Positions 36,173-48,765 of a stretch of DNA of 64,000 nucleotides are shown one piece after another. The notes below the pieces were generated by a model. It had not been told where the DNA came from and ran no database searches. It was given only the letters and a program-made list of their open reading frames with translations. The stretch's first letter is position 1. Every line of letters begins with the position of its first letter. This DNA is from Capniomyces stellatus (Eukaryota > Kickxellomycota > Harpellomycetes > Harpellales > Legeriomycetaceae): the NCBI GenBank assembly GCA_001661515.1, contig LUVW01000010.1:821710-885709 (forward strand), in the 5' to 3' direction. The position numbers and the translations under genes are program-made.

Positions 36173-36799
36173 CCTTTCTCTTTTATTATTCTTTCTTTTC
36201 TTCTTTTTTATCGTCTCTGCTTTCTTTTCATTAACCCTCTCTTGCTATCCAATTTCCGTACTTTGCCCTTATTCTCACTCCTATTCGTTTTTAAACTCTC
36301 AACTCCTGCTTTACCTTCCACTTTTTTTTATATATTTTTTACTTTACTTTATCCCTAGTACTCGCTAAAAAAATAATAATAAATAAACAAGTAAACTAAT
36401 AGCAATATTACATTTTTCACTTTTCTTACACTTTGCTTACACTTTTCCTCCGCTTTTTCTTGCTTTTTCTTCCTATTTTGTTTTTTTTTCACCTTTAATT
36501 TTTACCTCAGCTTATTATTTTATTTTCCCATTTACTATCTCAACTCCCCCTCAATACTTTACAATTTTATTCCAATTCACCACTATTCTATTTGCCATTT
36601 TCTGTTAAAAATCGTGTTTAGTCAACTAAAAAATAGCATCATTCATTTCCATAATAAATTTAATGAAATTACCTCTCAGTACTACCGATTAAATACATAT
36701 ATCATTATCTTCAATTCCCTTCCCCTCAAATGCCAAAACTAACTAAGGTACTTTGCCTTTCTTTATTCTCAAATAATCCAAAAATAAAAGAGAAAAAAA
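36173..36799. other. Intergenic region between POP2 and tRNA-Val
   Basis: About 630 bp of T- and C-rich sequence upstream of POP2. No coding exon or RNA gene recognised. Confidence 0.55.
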
Positions 36800-36875
36800 T
36801 TGATTCCTGCCGGACTCGAACCGGCGACCGTCTGTGTGTTAGACAGACGTGATAACCATCTACACCAAGGAATCA
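36800..36875 (-). tRNA. tRNA-Val (anticodon AAC)
   Basis: On the minus strand, acceptor stem TGATTCC/GGAATCA, anticodon stem TCTGT/ACAGA with loop CTAACAC and T arm GCCGG-TTCGAGT-CCGGC form an intact cloverleaf. Discriminator A73 is at 36800, directly followed in transcription by T-rich DNA (TTTTTTT complement). There is no intron and no encoded CCA. The anticodon AAC would be read as inosine-AC for valine. Confidence 0.95.
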
Positions 36876-37729
36876 GATAAAAATTCTAGTTTTACCAACA
36901 TGAAATACCCAGCCGTTTATCCAAACAAATCCAAGTAGTCTTTAATCATCAACTATCACTTACCTTTTACAAGCACAAAGCTGCTCTTTGGACCAATACA
37001 CTGCACCCACAGCTCCTGCATTCCATTTTGTATTGTCTCTGTTTGATACACAGTGAAGCTGCCAATTTTTTAAAAGCAACTAGTTACGCCAGCTATCAGG
37101 ACTTTTAATCAGTGTTAATTCTCAGGCTGTGTGGTACATGTACCAATTTACGTTTGAAAACAAGATGTTCCGAAGGTTGATTTTGTATAACAACGCGCTA
37201 GTGTCTGTTTTATTCAAACAATTTAATCCCTGATATATTTATGGATTGGCTTTATATTGAACTATATTTTGCAAGTTATTCGCCAAGTGTTATGTTTCCG
37301 ACGATATTCCATTTTTGCACTTTTCGTAATACCCATTTTCCAGGGTGATAATCTCTAAACAATAACATATTATTAAACAGAAATCCCTTTATAATTAGCA
37401 TACATATTTTCCGAGCTGCACTTTGTGACTGGATGTTTATAAAAGTAACAACAATACCAGTAAAAACAGCAATAAAGTTGAGGCGATAATAGTCGCTCAT
37501 TAATAGTTGAGCAGTTTGAATCAATTGTTTTGGAATATTAACAATAACAGCATCAAAAATACATGAAAGAAAATATAAAAAAATAAAAATGATTAACTAA
37601 TAACGATATCAATAAAAAATATGATGGAATAAACAAGCCCATGTCAATTTGGCTTGTTGTAGTGTTGAAAAAGGAAAAAAAAATATGATAATTTAGTTAA
37701 TTTGGCATTGAAAACCATAATGGCTTTTA
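36876..37729. other. Intergenic region between tRNA-Val and the first RING-H2 gene
   Basis: About 850 bp. A minus-strand ATG frame (37027 down to about 36967, MQELWVQCIGPKSSF) ends at a good GTAAGT donor, but no continuing exon is found before or beyond the tRNA. Otherwise nothing is recognised. Confidence 0.45.
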
Positions 37730-39005
37730 CTATACCATAAAACTCAATGTTAGTTTTTCAAATTTCTCCGGGTTGTTTTCGGCCTCTGTCGATGCTGCCA
37801 CCCCAGAGCTGTTCTTTAAACAGCATTTGCATGCTGGGCACTTGGTCGATTTAATCAACAGCCACTTATCCAAACAATCCTTATGGAACATGTGCTTGCA
37901 AGGAATCACTCTGACCTTGTCGATTAGTTTGATGGACTCAAAACATACCGCACAATCCGTGTTGTACATGTTGTCCGATCCCAAGTCTGTTTCCTGGATC
38001 GCAGTCCCATTTTGGTTGCTGTCACCATTATCAGAGTTCTTTTTGCTCATGAGCGAATCAATTGGTGATATATTTGGATTGCTTTTGTACAGGTTTCCAA
38101 AGCTGCCCGAGAAACTATCGGTCTTGTCCTTTTTGTTAAACAGCACTTCAGAAAAGTTTTTAACTTGGAACACTTCAAGCTCGTCAATGGTCAAATGCTC
38201 CTTCAGCTCTTCCTCGTCGTCGCTTTCAAATATATCAACAATCTCATCCTCCTTTTTTTTGGCCTGATCAATCTGGCTCAGTCTCACTTCCTCAGCCAGC
38301 TCATCAAGACCCTTCAACTTTTCTGACTTTTTCATAACTGTGCGATATCTGTAATAAACCATCGCACCTACACACACAAACACACAAAAATATACATATA
38401 CACATACAAATACATAAAAATATACAAAAAATCAGTATACAGCTTTTTTTTTAAAAAAAAAAAAACAAAGTGCTGTTGTTGTCCTTTCGAGTTTCCATAT
38501 CTTTACTGCCCTCTTCAGTCTACATCAAGTATGATAAGGTGCGGTTTGATGCCGGATCACTCTTTTATAATAACCACAAGTAACTTACAAATCACCAAAA
38601 GCCCGATCCCAGTCGATATACACAGCACCATTCTATTCGAAATCTCTATTTATATCATAATTTATACCATACCACGTTTAGTGCATTAAACCTTGCTCTT
38701 ACATCTCAACAACAGCAACAATTGCAATAAAGTTAATACTAAAGCTTATTCTTACGTTCAGGAAATATATCCATAATATTTGACCCCGACTTTGTTATCT
38801 CTTCTATCAGTTCCAATAATGTAACAGTAAAGTTTAGCTTCCATCCATACATCCAAGTCTAAAAGCCGCACTTCATCACAGCTCAAATCTTCAAGTCCAC
38901 TCCCAACTTACCGTTTTCAGGCTCCAAGTCGCTCAACTCCGCAGTTGCGCTCTTAAAATTGCTCAGCACCAACACAGAAACATACATGAAAAGCCTATGC
39001 TTCAT
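37730..39005 (-). CDS. Membrane RING-H2 ubiquitin ligase, tandem paralogue A
   Basis: Four exons on the minus strand (39005-38912, 38803-38756, 38645-38589, 38367-37730) give 278 residues. A signal peptide (MKHRLFMYVSVLVLSNFKSA) is followed by a short luminal segment, one membrane helix (MVLCISTGIGLLVICAMVYY, about residues 54-73), an acidic cytosolic linker and a C-terminal RING-H2 (CAVCFESIK...CKHMFHKDCLDKWLL...CPAC). This is the layout of small PA-TM-RING-like endomembrane ligases, though no PA domain is present. The membrane helix is split by an intron. The neighbouring gene at 40460-41679 is a clear paralogue with the same exon sizes except for the extra 48-nt exon here. Substrates are unknown. 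Confidence 0.82.
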
Positions 39006-40459
39006 TTTGGATGGTTTGCGGTATTAGTTTAGTTCTTGGTATTGCTTAATTATTCCAACAGACTGCAAAGCGAATCGATGGCAAAAAAATTATATTTAAA
39101 AAGTGTATATGTAAATGTATGAAAGCTGAACTAAAAAACAAAGTTTTCTTGCGCGCCTTTTTCAAGTAGTTTTTATCTTTTATCTTTTAACTTTTGGCGT
39201 TGGCTTTATTTTATCGATTTTGGAATAATTTAAAGTAAAATAAAGTTAAAAAAAGGCGTTAAAGATGAATAAGTCGATTAGTCATAAGTAAGTAAAGGAA
39301 TCAACTTGGATTATTTATTAGCAAGTCCTCGATTCACAATTTATTTCTGCAAAGATGGATTGAACTTGTACATTTAAGCTTCTAAACGCATTTTTGCTAA
39401 AAACGATTATTATTTGGTTTCTTTCAAGGCTGCTGTGGCTCAATGCGTACTTTATAAGTTCATCGGCTGTAGCACAAGGCTGGCTTTAAATTACTTTTGT
39501 GTTATATATACTTTTTTCGCCATTTATTGTGTAAACTCGATTTATACATTATCTCGTATTTACAAAAAATATTATTAAGCTTAGAATATTTACAGTTTGA
39601 AAAAAAAAACTGATTGTGTCTGTAATTTGGCGCGCTTTTAATTCAGTTTTTTTAATTCAAGTTAACTAGCATTCACTTTTATAAAAAGACATTATTTCTC
39701 AGTACGTTTGATTCATTTTAAATTGGTCGACAATTTAGTATAATCAAAATCGCATTCAAGATGTAATAATCAATTAATTTATTGTACATTTCCTTTAATA
39801 ACACTACTTGCTGCTTCTGTTTGTTTCTTGCAAGCTTTGTATATGATTACCCATAAAAAGTTTATAGCCCTTGAGATTGTTTTCATTGGCCTGGGTATAT
39901 TGTGAGTTGAACAAATAATGGGTAAAACGTTTTAATTGTGCCTCAGGACAACCAACGTTTGTTGTCCTTATTAGCTACCCTTACACCATAAATCAAACTC
40001 AGCAAGATGTTTCGTATAGCAGGCTTGTTTTTCCAATCACCTCACTGCTTTATCACTCAGATTCTCGGCAGTCTTGCCTCTATGTAAACCTACCTAGCTC
40101 AAAAGGCTGACCAATACTTGGTTTATTTTGGAATAACAAGCTTTTTTTTTTTGCTGGTCAGTCAAACCTAAAAAAAAAAAAAAACCACCATCGTCAGAGG
40201 AATCCCAACTACGATTTACCATGTCTTTGGCCCAGCCTACTACCAAAAGCCAAATAAGATATGTGTATTCCAAAATATTCGTATTTTATCATGGATTTTA
40301 TTTACAGAGTATATTAACATATTCACACTTAAAATACATGTAAACGTAATAGTAGTAATAGTAATAGTAAAGGCAGAAAAAAAAATACTGGTCAGAAATG
40401 CCAATAATAATAAAAAGACCGACTTTTGAATGCCACTCAGAATAACGCAAAAGGCTGGT
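39006..40459. other. Intergenic region between the two RING-H2 paralogues
   Basis: About 1.45 kb, AT-rich, with A/T homopolymers near 40140-40185 and an AGTAAT-like short run near 40340-40370. A weak tRNA-like stretch (about 39427-39495) lacks a closing acceptor stem. No gene accepted. Confidence 0.5.
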
Positions 40460-41679
40460 CTACACAATATCTTTTTGGAACGAGTGGATAAATTTTTTTT
40501 CAGAAACCTCGGGTTTGTGTTCTACTAGGCTGTATCTGCACGATGGACAGAATGTGGAATGTCTCAAAAGCCACTTATCAATACATCTTATGTGGAATCG
40601 ATGGTTGCAAGGTATTTCTCTAACTTTATCGGCCATTTTGATTTTTTTGTAGCAAATTGGACAAAGAACACCCTGGAAGGCGTCATTTGAGCCGGCTTCT
40701 TTTTCAGACCCTCCGTTTGCTGACTGGTACGTTTTTTCCAAGTCTACATCAATCATCGAATCTTGGACACCAGCACTGATGTTATCAGAGTCGACAGGCA
40801 GCTTGGTGTTGTTTGGGATAGCTATTGAGCTATTTAGTTTATTTACATTCTCCTCTCCTATTTTACTAATAAGTTCGGTCTGTGCTTCAAAAAATGTTTT
40901 CACAGGGTATCTCTGAAGATCCTCCCTGGTTAAATGGTCGCGCTTGTCTTCTTTACGCCCCAGCCTTACATTAATCATCCTACTAACCCTTAGTCCATCA
41001 GTATCGTTGTCTTGGTTCCTTCTCCTTACACAGACCCCAATGGTTATGGACAGCAAAACTACAAACACACATAACCAGGTCAAATTACTGTTCCTTTTTT
41101 TTATTTGTTGAAATGTCAAATCACTGTTCCATTAAACGGGACTGAGCGACAAATTCATAAAACAGCACTTTGTGCCAAGAAATATATAAAAATTAAATAC
41201 CTAGAAATAGGATGACGATGGACAAAATGTAGACTGCTTGCTTTGACGATTTCTTCCCTATAGCTACAAGCATTGTTGATTCCGGATCACAGAAATGTCA
41301 GCAAGTATTTCAAAAAACTGGTAGGCGTTATATCATATATATTCAGTCATTGGATGTATACTTGCCTAGCATTCTATTGTCTAGTCTCTTTTCATAAGAA
41401 CCTGGGAATTCAAATCAGTTGGAAATTTTCAGAGTTGTTACCAGAATTTTTAAACCCAATTGTGCAAATACCATCCACCAAACTCAAATAAATATACTCA
41501 CACGTTCATCTGTTAATACGTTTATACATTTATGTGTTTATGTGTTTATATATCTAAACGAATATATGTCATGTACACTACTTACCTGTTAGATTGGGTA
41601 TTGACTGGCTTAGCTGAACCAAATAAACGAGGAGCAACCCCAGGGTTGAAATAAACGCCCCTTTATTTAACGTACACAT
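40460..41679 (-). CDS. Membrane RING-H2 ubiquitin ligase, tandem paralogue B
   Basis: Three exons on the minus strand (41679-41586, 41257-41201, 41058-40460) give 249 residues. The signal peptide (from MCTLNKGAFISTLGLLLVYL) leads into a short luminal stub and one membrane helix (about YILSIVILFLVLLSITIGVC) ending in RRR, placing the rest in the cytosol. The C-terminal RING-H2 is CPICYKKIK...CNHRFHIRCIDKWLL...CPSC. Exon 3 begins inside the membrane helix at the acceptor next to 41059; an open frame extending further upstream is intron read-through, because only this acceptor restores frame and helix. Compared with paralogue A, exon 1 (94 nt) and the helix exon (57 nt) have identical lengths and phases, and the RING is closely similar. 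Confidence 0.82.
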
Positions 41680-43093
41680 GACTCTTTTCTTTTACAATTA
41701 CAGCGAGTTTATCGCTTTTTTAAAGTTCAACACTGAATTGTTATGTCGCGCTTATAAAATTTTAATCTCAGGGGTTTAGAATAATATATACAATAGATCA
41801 ACTTTGTGAAATATATCTACTTTAGTTTTATATACAACTTTGTGTTACTATATGCCGATTACAGCCAAGTTCTTTTGTCTTATTTAGAGCGAGAGAGAGC
41901 TTTTCGCATCATTCATTTATATCGCCAAGATGTAACTTTAGCGGTTTTTTTTCTTTAGTCAGATTTTGCTTTTTTTTTTTAAAGCCGAATTCCACTATTA
42001 GAATCTAAAGGCAAGCTTAGAATACCTATATTTCACTATTCCGCCGATATCGCCTTAATTAAAGTAAAGTAGGATAGTTATACACATGTATACTTTTGTT
42101 TACGTTTCTGTGAAATGAAAAAGTTATACAAGTATTATATAAAAGGCAAATAATGTTTAGTCTAGTCGGTTGCACAGTATTAGATAAAACAATAAACAGC
42201 TCGTGTATAAACAATAATCTGGTTTCTGGGAGATGCGATATTGGCACTTTTGATATAACGCTAGCGTAAGCAGTCCAATATTCGACCGTTTGAACATAAT
42301 TGTATACACATATTTCATAATCAAACAACTGGGGAAATGCACAAGATTTGCCGGAGCCATTGAAGCAAACAGCCTTATTCAATGTCTACAACCATCACAC
42401 ATTTATAATGTTTGAGTCGGCTTTCCAGTCAGAATTTGATTTATTTTAATCAAAGTGTGCAATTGGCGATTTTAATGTACAAATAACAATTGTAGCGTTA
42501 CTAGTCAAGGGCAACTGGCGTTATGTTGATCTAGCGGTTCAACTCGCAATCAACTCTATAACACTAACGAAACAGTTTAAAGCGTGTATGTAGGTTTGTA
42601 CGTCCAAGCAAAATTAAACACAGTTGTAATACGTTTTGTGGGTTTGACCAAAAAGACATCTTATTTGGCAACTATTTTTACCAAGCCAGAGTGTCGTAGA
42701 ATGTTGAAAAAACCTTTCAATTAAAAAAAAAAAGAGCTGAAGTCGATATTTATATTGACCAATGGATTTGTGCTCTTTTTAATAAAACTAGCCAACCATA
42801 ACTGATTAAATAAGGGTTTGGAAAACCAAAGTAGCAAACGTGTAGCCAATAGAGATATCCACTTGTACTGCCCAGGCAGCCAACGAAATTATGGGCTAGC
42901 GCAACATAATAAGTGAATATTCCCTTTTTTTAAATTATTGAACCTCAACTACACTGGTAAAAACACAGGGTATTAACAAAAGGAGTATTGTTTTCCAGGG
43001 AAAAAATCGGTATATTGGGCATGACATAGTGCAATGGTGTAATAATGTACATTTATATGGAAAAAACATTGTGATTACAAAAAAAAAAGCGTA
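41680..43093. other. Intergenic region, 1.4 kb
   Basis: AT-rich DNA between the promoter of RING paralogue B and the 3' end of NPRL2. Frames such as 42059-42382 have no recognisable domain. A T-arm-like GCGGTTCAACTCGC near 42534 is not part of a cloverleaf. Confidence 0.5.
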
Positions 43094-45238
43094 CTATCTT
43101 ATATATATGGAGACAATGTTTTGGTTTTCAATTAAGAGTTTGTGAATGGACTGAATATCTGTATTCAACTCAAAGGCAATTTGGTCCAGGTGGTGAGAGC
43201 CATCTAATAATCTATAAAGAGTAAAAAATTGAGTTGGCTCGATTGGAGCATTTAATAAAACAAAGAGACAAAAATAAAAGCTGGGAAGAAATAATGTTGA
43301 TTAGAAACGCACATACCTTAGCAATTTATTCTCCCAACCCAGACTTTGTGCTTGCGGTTCATCTAAAAGTATTGGATACTGTCGAACCTGGCAGATGAAC
43401 TCGTGTAAAACACCAAACATTATCAGCTTTCTATTACAAAAAAAAATCAGCAAAAATGTGGTTTTAACAAGTGTAAAGTATCTACCAAGAGCTGCATCTT
43501 TTATATAATACGACATGGTTAGTTAGAAAGCAGAAATAAAAACCTTATATCGATGTGGTTCCAGTCAACGTCTTGCTCTACCATCCATTTAGACATTTCA
43601 CAGCTCCCCTTTAATAAGCTGTATAGTCTAAAAACGAAAGGGATTATGGGTAGGGGTTTTTGAGAATCGGAGCGTACAACTGATTTAATGCACTCGGTTT
43701 GAAGCTCGTCGCTTTCGAGAAGCTTATTCAAACCAGGAGTCGCCATATACCTATTGCAAAACTAATGTTTGCCAATAAAAAAGTAAGAGTTAGTTAATGC
43801 ATCCTAACAGCCCACAAAACATTTGGTTTTTAGCTGATTTCAGGCTCTGTTTTGTCAACAGCACGTTCAGTACAAAAGTGGCAATTCAATAATAAATTAT
43901 TTTTTGTTTATGAATTATACGAGTGAGCTCAGTATGCAAATAGTTACCTGGAAAATCTCGGTAAGCTTTATACAGCCAAAGTAGTGAAGATGCTGTAAAA
44001 TTACCATAACTCGTCGTTCAGGAATATCTGCCAATTGGGATATTCTCCTGACATGATTGACGTTATTTATATGCCTAAACACCTATAATTTAGCAGTTTA
44101 TATTATCGATAGTAAAAAAGGAGGAAGTGTTAGAAGCAGCCTCGAATAGAATCTTACTGTAGTTAGTTGTGGGAATTGTGAGAACAACATCATAAAGAAC
44201 AGCTTACTCTCTCCATTGCCATATCTGGATACTCGTCATCATCAATCAGATCCTTGTAGTCGATAATGAGCAATGGGACATCGTAGCTATTGATTTTAAT
44301 AATCTCCTCAAACGTTGGAAAGAGCTTGATGTTAAACTCGACAGAAGAATGCAGTTGTGACTCGATTGACTTTGGGAGGTCTACTGCCATTAAGTGAAGG
44401 CGACATGCCAGAAAAATAGTTATTATTAGTACACAAATAACAGTGGCCTAGTAAGCAGGCAAACCGCTTCCTTTAGGACAAGAGGTGTGCTAGTTAGTGA
44501 TGGCCAGGTCTTACCGATATAGATTTGGGATTCACCAAACATGTTCAAGTCCTCCATCAGCTTTTCCGACAACAAGGTCAGCGAGCTTCTGAAGCTCTTG
44601 TTACGCAGAAACCCCATTTTTATCTATTGCAGGTTTGTATTTTTGTTAATAAAAGGTGAAAAATAGCAAAAAATTTAAGCGTTAGTGTTTGCATTTACTC
44701 TGAAAAAAGGTACTCCCTAAACCAACTACAGTAGTCACGCCAGCTTAGTTGGACAGTGCAAGTAGTATAAAGATATTACCTCTAGCTCTTTCAATAGCTG
44801 ACCAAATCTTTTCACAACAATGTCGTAAATCGATATTTTAACATGGTTTTCAAAAACAAAGCATACGTTAAATATCAACGCATTTCGCTCGTATGAACCT
44901 GGAACGCCAACGGGATAGCCCATAACCTTATGGTTTCTTGAAGTGACTTTAATTATTTTCTCATACAACACCTGCTTAGGCATTAGTATTGACGATATAG
45001 CATTGAAGTCTATTATGCGTTTGTCGCCCTGAACGGATTCGCCATCTGGTTGCAAAGGTTTGCTGTACTCAAATTTTGATAAGGGCTCTGGACTGCCGGC
45101 GTTTGGATTTCCAGAACCACCCACCCCACATATATCTTTTGTTTTTTCTTTGGGAACGACAAAATCAATTTCAGGACCTCGATTCGGATGAAATTTAGCC
45201 AAGAATATTGCTAGAATTTGGGGGATTTCCTTGGGCAT
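43094..45238 (-). CDS. NPR2: GATOR1/SEACIT subunit NPRL2 (Npr2)
   Basis: Seven exons on the minus strand (45238-44780, 44623-44515, 44383-44208, 44082-43948, 43761-43544, 43430-43317, 43211-43094) give 442 residues. The N-terminal longin-type domain has ILAIFLAKFHPNRGPEIDF, MPKQVLYEKIIKVTSRNHKV and GYPVGVPGSYERNALIFNVC. Later exons give DVPLLIID, VFRHINNVNHVRRISQLADI with ILQHLHYFGCI, and the C-terminal winged-helix part IDIRKLIMFGVLHEFICQVR followed by QYPILL. All match NPRL2. With NPRL3 and DEPDC5 it forms the complex that restrains TORC1 when amino acids are scarce. An insertion with low complexity (about residues 32-66) interrupts the longin domain. Exon 5 uses the acceptor before TTTTGCAATAGG, the only choice that keeps frame; intron 5 has a weak GTTTTT donor. 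Confidence 0.9.
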
Positions 45239-45749
45239 TTCATCTGTTATCTACTTTTTACTTTTTTTTGCTTTCTTTCTTCTATAAAGCCGTAACAATG
45301 ATAAAGCGACCAAAATGAGTAAAGCGCGAATATGCTGATTATTATATAATTTGAAAAACGAAAGTGAAGCAAACATAAGAACTAGAGGTAATCAGATTAA
45401 TTTAAATGTAAAATATCAAATTAAGGAAAATCGGATTCTAAAGCCTCATTGGCTGCCAAATCCACAGTTATTTTTTGCATTCAACTCCACGAGATTCAAT
45501 AGGGGTTGGCTTTTGTGTGCGTGTAAAACAAGGTTTTTGTGGTAGGAATGTTTTGAGTGTTGCTGTAACCAACTGGTATTTGGTCAGAACCAGAGTAAAA
45601 ATCGACATGGAAAAATCAAATTTGGGTAGATTTCGCAATAGTCTATGCTTGGCACAGACCAAAATTGATTGAAGGATATGTTAAATTAAAAAAAAAAACA
45701 AAATAAAACAAATAAAAAAAAAAGATTAGGCCAAAGCTAGACACATTAT
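45239..45749. other. Intergenic region between NPRL2 and the nucleotide-sugar transporter
   Basis: About 510 bp: NPRL2 promoter and transporter 3' flank, with A-runs near 45690-45725. No gene seen. Confidence 0.55.
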
Positions 45750-46805
45750 TTAGTTTGAGTTCTTTGGCGAGTTCCCAAGCAAAAGCTCCTTGGTTAAGGG
45801 GCTTGTGGTATTGTTTTTGTTTGGGCTAGTGCCGTATAGATACGTTGAGTATATGACTAGCGATGTTCCCATCAAAAACATAGAACTTATTTCAAAATCA
45901 AATATGACCACAGACAACAGACACGATAGTATGATCGATATGCTTGTTGCAAACCCTTTTAGGATATTGTCGGCGTACTTTACAACAACCGCAACAATTA
46001 TTCCGCCTATTGCCTGGATAGAAATAGCACCTACTGTCCAGTAAGTATAGCCATGGAAAAACCCATTCTCAGATATATATCTGCCATCCACAAACAATAT
46101 ACCGGCTATGGCAGGAACTAGAGAGTACAAAGATAGCTGTACATTTCGAAGCCACAACGATTTGTTTGAGGACTTTAAAACCAACTCAAAGTACACACCA
46201 GCCAACCCTGAGATCATACAGGCAACGACAACAGCCAAAAGCCCCTCAATTTTGGTTGTTAATTTCAGATCAGCACCCTTGCCTTTGGTTGAGCTAGACG
46301 GTGATTCTAGCTGAACACACGCCACTCCAATCGTAAGAACAAGCAGCGACATCCATTTCGTGAAGCTTAAAGATGTTCTGAGAAGAAGAACAGAGCACAA
46401 CGCAGTGGCAAGAATTTTTAGCTGGTATGTAACTTGGAAAGTCGCAGCATCCAGTTTAGACACGGCAAAATACTGCAAATTATTCTGGATCGTGTACAGC
46501 ACTGCAGGTATCATCATTTTCCATGAATCTGAACCAAAAACGTCATCAACAAGCAAAGATAAGCCAGGCTTGCTTTTGCTGCCTTGCTCTTTTATGTATA
46601 TTATAAACGAAATTATTAGTTTGGTGATTTCTGCAAAAAAGACCGCAGTTGCTGCAGAGTACCTTGTCGAACTGGCGGTAGTCGAGTACCGCATTACCAA
46701 AACTAACGCGCTGTTTTGGATTACAAGCACTATCAACGACAAATACTTGTACGAAATCCCAAAGAGCTCTCCTCTAGACATTTTTCTTTCTTCTATTTTA
46801 GTCAA
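45750..46805 (-). CDS. Golgi nucleotide-sugar transporter, SLC35A family (UDP-Gal/UDP-GlcNAc type)
   Basis: A single intronless frame of 351 residues with about ten membrane helices. Family motifs are clear: IQNSALVLVMRYSTT, FFAEITKLIISF, LYTIQNNLQYFAVSKLDAAT, FQVTYQLKILATALCSVLLL, IGVACVQ, and VKYADNILKGFATSISIILS near the C-terminus. SLC35A proteins exchange a cytosolic UDP-sugar for luminal UMP across the Golgi or ER membrane to feed glycosylation. Motifs fit the SLC35A2/A3 branch, but exact substrate cannot be read from sequence. The short hydrophilic loop SPSSSTKGKGAD and the Asn/Thr-rich tail are not conserved family parts. The lack of introns stands out in this intron-rich neighbourhood. 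Confidence 0.93.
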   Translation of the reverse strand: MTKIEERKMSRGELFGISYKYLSLIVLVIQNSALVLVMRYSTTASSTRYSAATAVFFAEITKLIISFIIYIKEQGSKSKPGLSLLVDDVFGSDSWKMMIPAVLYTIQNNLQYFAVSKLDAATFQVTYQLKILATALCSVLLLRTSLSFTKWMSLLVLTIGVACVQLESPSSSTKGKGADLKLTTKIEGLLAVVVACMISGLAGVYFELVLKSSNKSLWLRNVQLSLYSLVPAIAGILFVDGRYISENGFFHGYTYWTVGAISIQAIGGIIVAVVVKYADNILKGFATSISIILSCLLSVVIFDFEISSMFLMGTSLVIYSTYLYGTSPNKNNTTSPLTKELLLGNSPKNSN

Positions 46806-48765
46806 TCTGATGCAAAATCGTGTTTGAATCTAGCTGGTGTAAACTTGGGCTTTCCAAGTCTGCTTATTTACATATATGTTTTTTACTTTTACTTTTATTT
46901 TACACGTCGATTTGAATTCTGTTACTCGGTTTATTTATACTTATTCTGGTCGCAAACCCTGGTTGGTTATTATTTTATCATGCATGCAGTTAATTTATCC
47001 CAATAGAAGTTGACTTGTCTCAATTGCGACTGCTTTGGTCATTCGCTTTCAAGACCACAAACTTTTTTTATGGTTGTGTTTATGTGTTTATGTTACTTTA
47101 TCTTGTTTTTTGTGTTGGTATATTGTGATGTTTAATAGTGGAGGTAAATTCATTAGAGACACTCAGGAGTTTGAAAAAGCTTGTCGACGTTTTTCAATAT
47201 TACTAAAATGGTCGACATTTTTTTAAAAGTTGTGTATTAGTTTATTACTCTGGTATTTAATTTACACAAGTAAATTGGTATAAACAAACAAACAAACAAT
47301 CAATAACAATGGATCAAATAACCTGAATTGGCAAATAACAGCTTTGCAAACTAAAATTGTTTGGTTTATTGGCTGTAAACAATTCATCACATAGCAATTG
47401 TTTTTCTGAATCTTGGCCAACTCAATTGGGTTGGTTTGGTACACAATTTCTATTTCCTTTTGTGGTAACTCGAATGTTTTTTTTTTTCCTCCTCGTTTAT
47501 CTCCAATTAACAAATAAATAAAGGGTGAGAATAAACAAAACATATTTTCCCAGTACCTTTTGGATGATTCTGCTTAAATGAAGTTTATTACTCACCTACA
47601 ACACAAATAAGCTCAAGACCATAGTCACTGCAACAAACAAAATATAGTTCTAATAAAACAAACGTCAAGTAAAAATAAAACAAAATATAATAGAATATAA
47701 TTCTAATAAAATGAACACCGTGTAAAAATAAAACAAACACCGAATAAAAATAAAACAAATATCAAGTAAAAAGCATTCAGATAAAGAACAGTTGTTGAAA
47801 TCGCAGTATTGTTTTGTAAACAAATAACAGTTGGTGTGGACACTTTAAACTGGGAGGCAACATCTGTCTTTGATTACATTTTTCATCTCCAAATCGCTAC
47901 TTTGCGAAAAGTTTGCTATGACGAATATAATATAATAAAATAGCCTCAGTTTATCTAACGTGTCAGTCTGTACTTGATTGTTGTTTTTCAACAGTTTTCC
48001 TTTTTTTTTTTTGTCAAACATCAACAAAAGTTCCAACTCGATTTATATATAATGAACCGTATTTGTGGTTTAAATTTAGTTAAGCAGGGCTATCTATTGT
48101 TTGTTCGGCAAACAAACAAATATCTTATTTGGTTTATGGTCAAGCTCTTGATATTTCAATGAACACCGACGTTACAGTCAACACAAACCAATATTGGTTA
48201 GTTGTCTAAGTGTTGATTCATACAAAGCGATGCTAAATTTGGTTTATCCAAGTTTGTGTTCAAGCAGAGTCGCATCAAGTTATCCTGGATCAAGCAATAA
48301 ATACAGATTGTTGCCCTATAGTTTTTTGTGCTCTGAAAACTTTGTTTATTAATAGTGTAAATAAAATGCTCGCATTGGCAAACGGTATGATAAAGCACAA
48401 ACCATACAGCGCAAAGATGTGATGTTTACCCTGGGCTTCATACTGATACGCTGACAGTCAGAGTAAAAACAGCGTCTGTCTGTGTGTGTGTGTATGTGTG
48501 TGTGTGTTTGATTTTCACATCTGCCAAGTTTGTATGCCAAGTACCTTTGAGTGTGCTCAAATTATCAAAGTAAATCAAGACCAAACATATATATATGTGT
48601 GTGTATAGGCCTCGACTCCTGGCAGTTTCTGGTTGAACTAAAATCTCGAAATATCTTTAAAGCTTCACTGCATTTAATCTTCAAGTTAAAAAAAAAAATA
48701 GCCAAAAATTTTCTAGTTTATAAAACAACCGCAATTATATTATATCAACGGTCAGATCATTTAAA
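46806..48765. other. Divergent intergenic region, 2.0 kb
   Basis: Between the start of the nucleotide-sugar transporter (minus) and tyrosinase (plus). AT-rich, with imperfect AATAAAACAAA-type repeats near 47650-47770 and a GT run near 48480-48507. No coding or RNA gene recognised. Confidence 0.5.

Noticed and set aside
36967..37027. Minus-strand mini-exon MQELWVQCIGPKSSFVLVK followed by GTAAGT
   Set aside because: No in-frame continuation was found before the tRNA-Val gene or beyond it, and no family match; a 20-codon open stretch with a donor occurs by chance.
39427..39495. tRNA-like GTGGCTCAATGCG...GGCTTTAAATT
   Set aside because: No acceptor-stem complement to GCTGCTG and a degenerate B box.
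39844..39905. Plus-strand small hydrophobic frame MITHKKFIALEIVFIGLGIL ending at GTGAGT
   Set aside because: Splicing to the nearest acceptor gives a stop after a few residues; no recognisable small membrane protein results.
41059..41119. Upstream extension of the last exon of RING paralogue B (MTFQQIKKRNS)
   Set aside because: No acceptor there joins the signal-peptide exons in frame; the acceptor next to 41059 does, and it restores the membrane helix.
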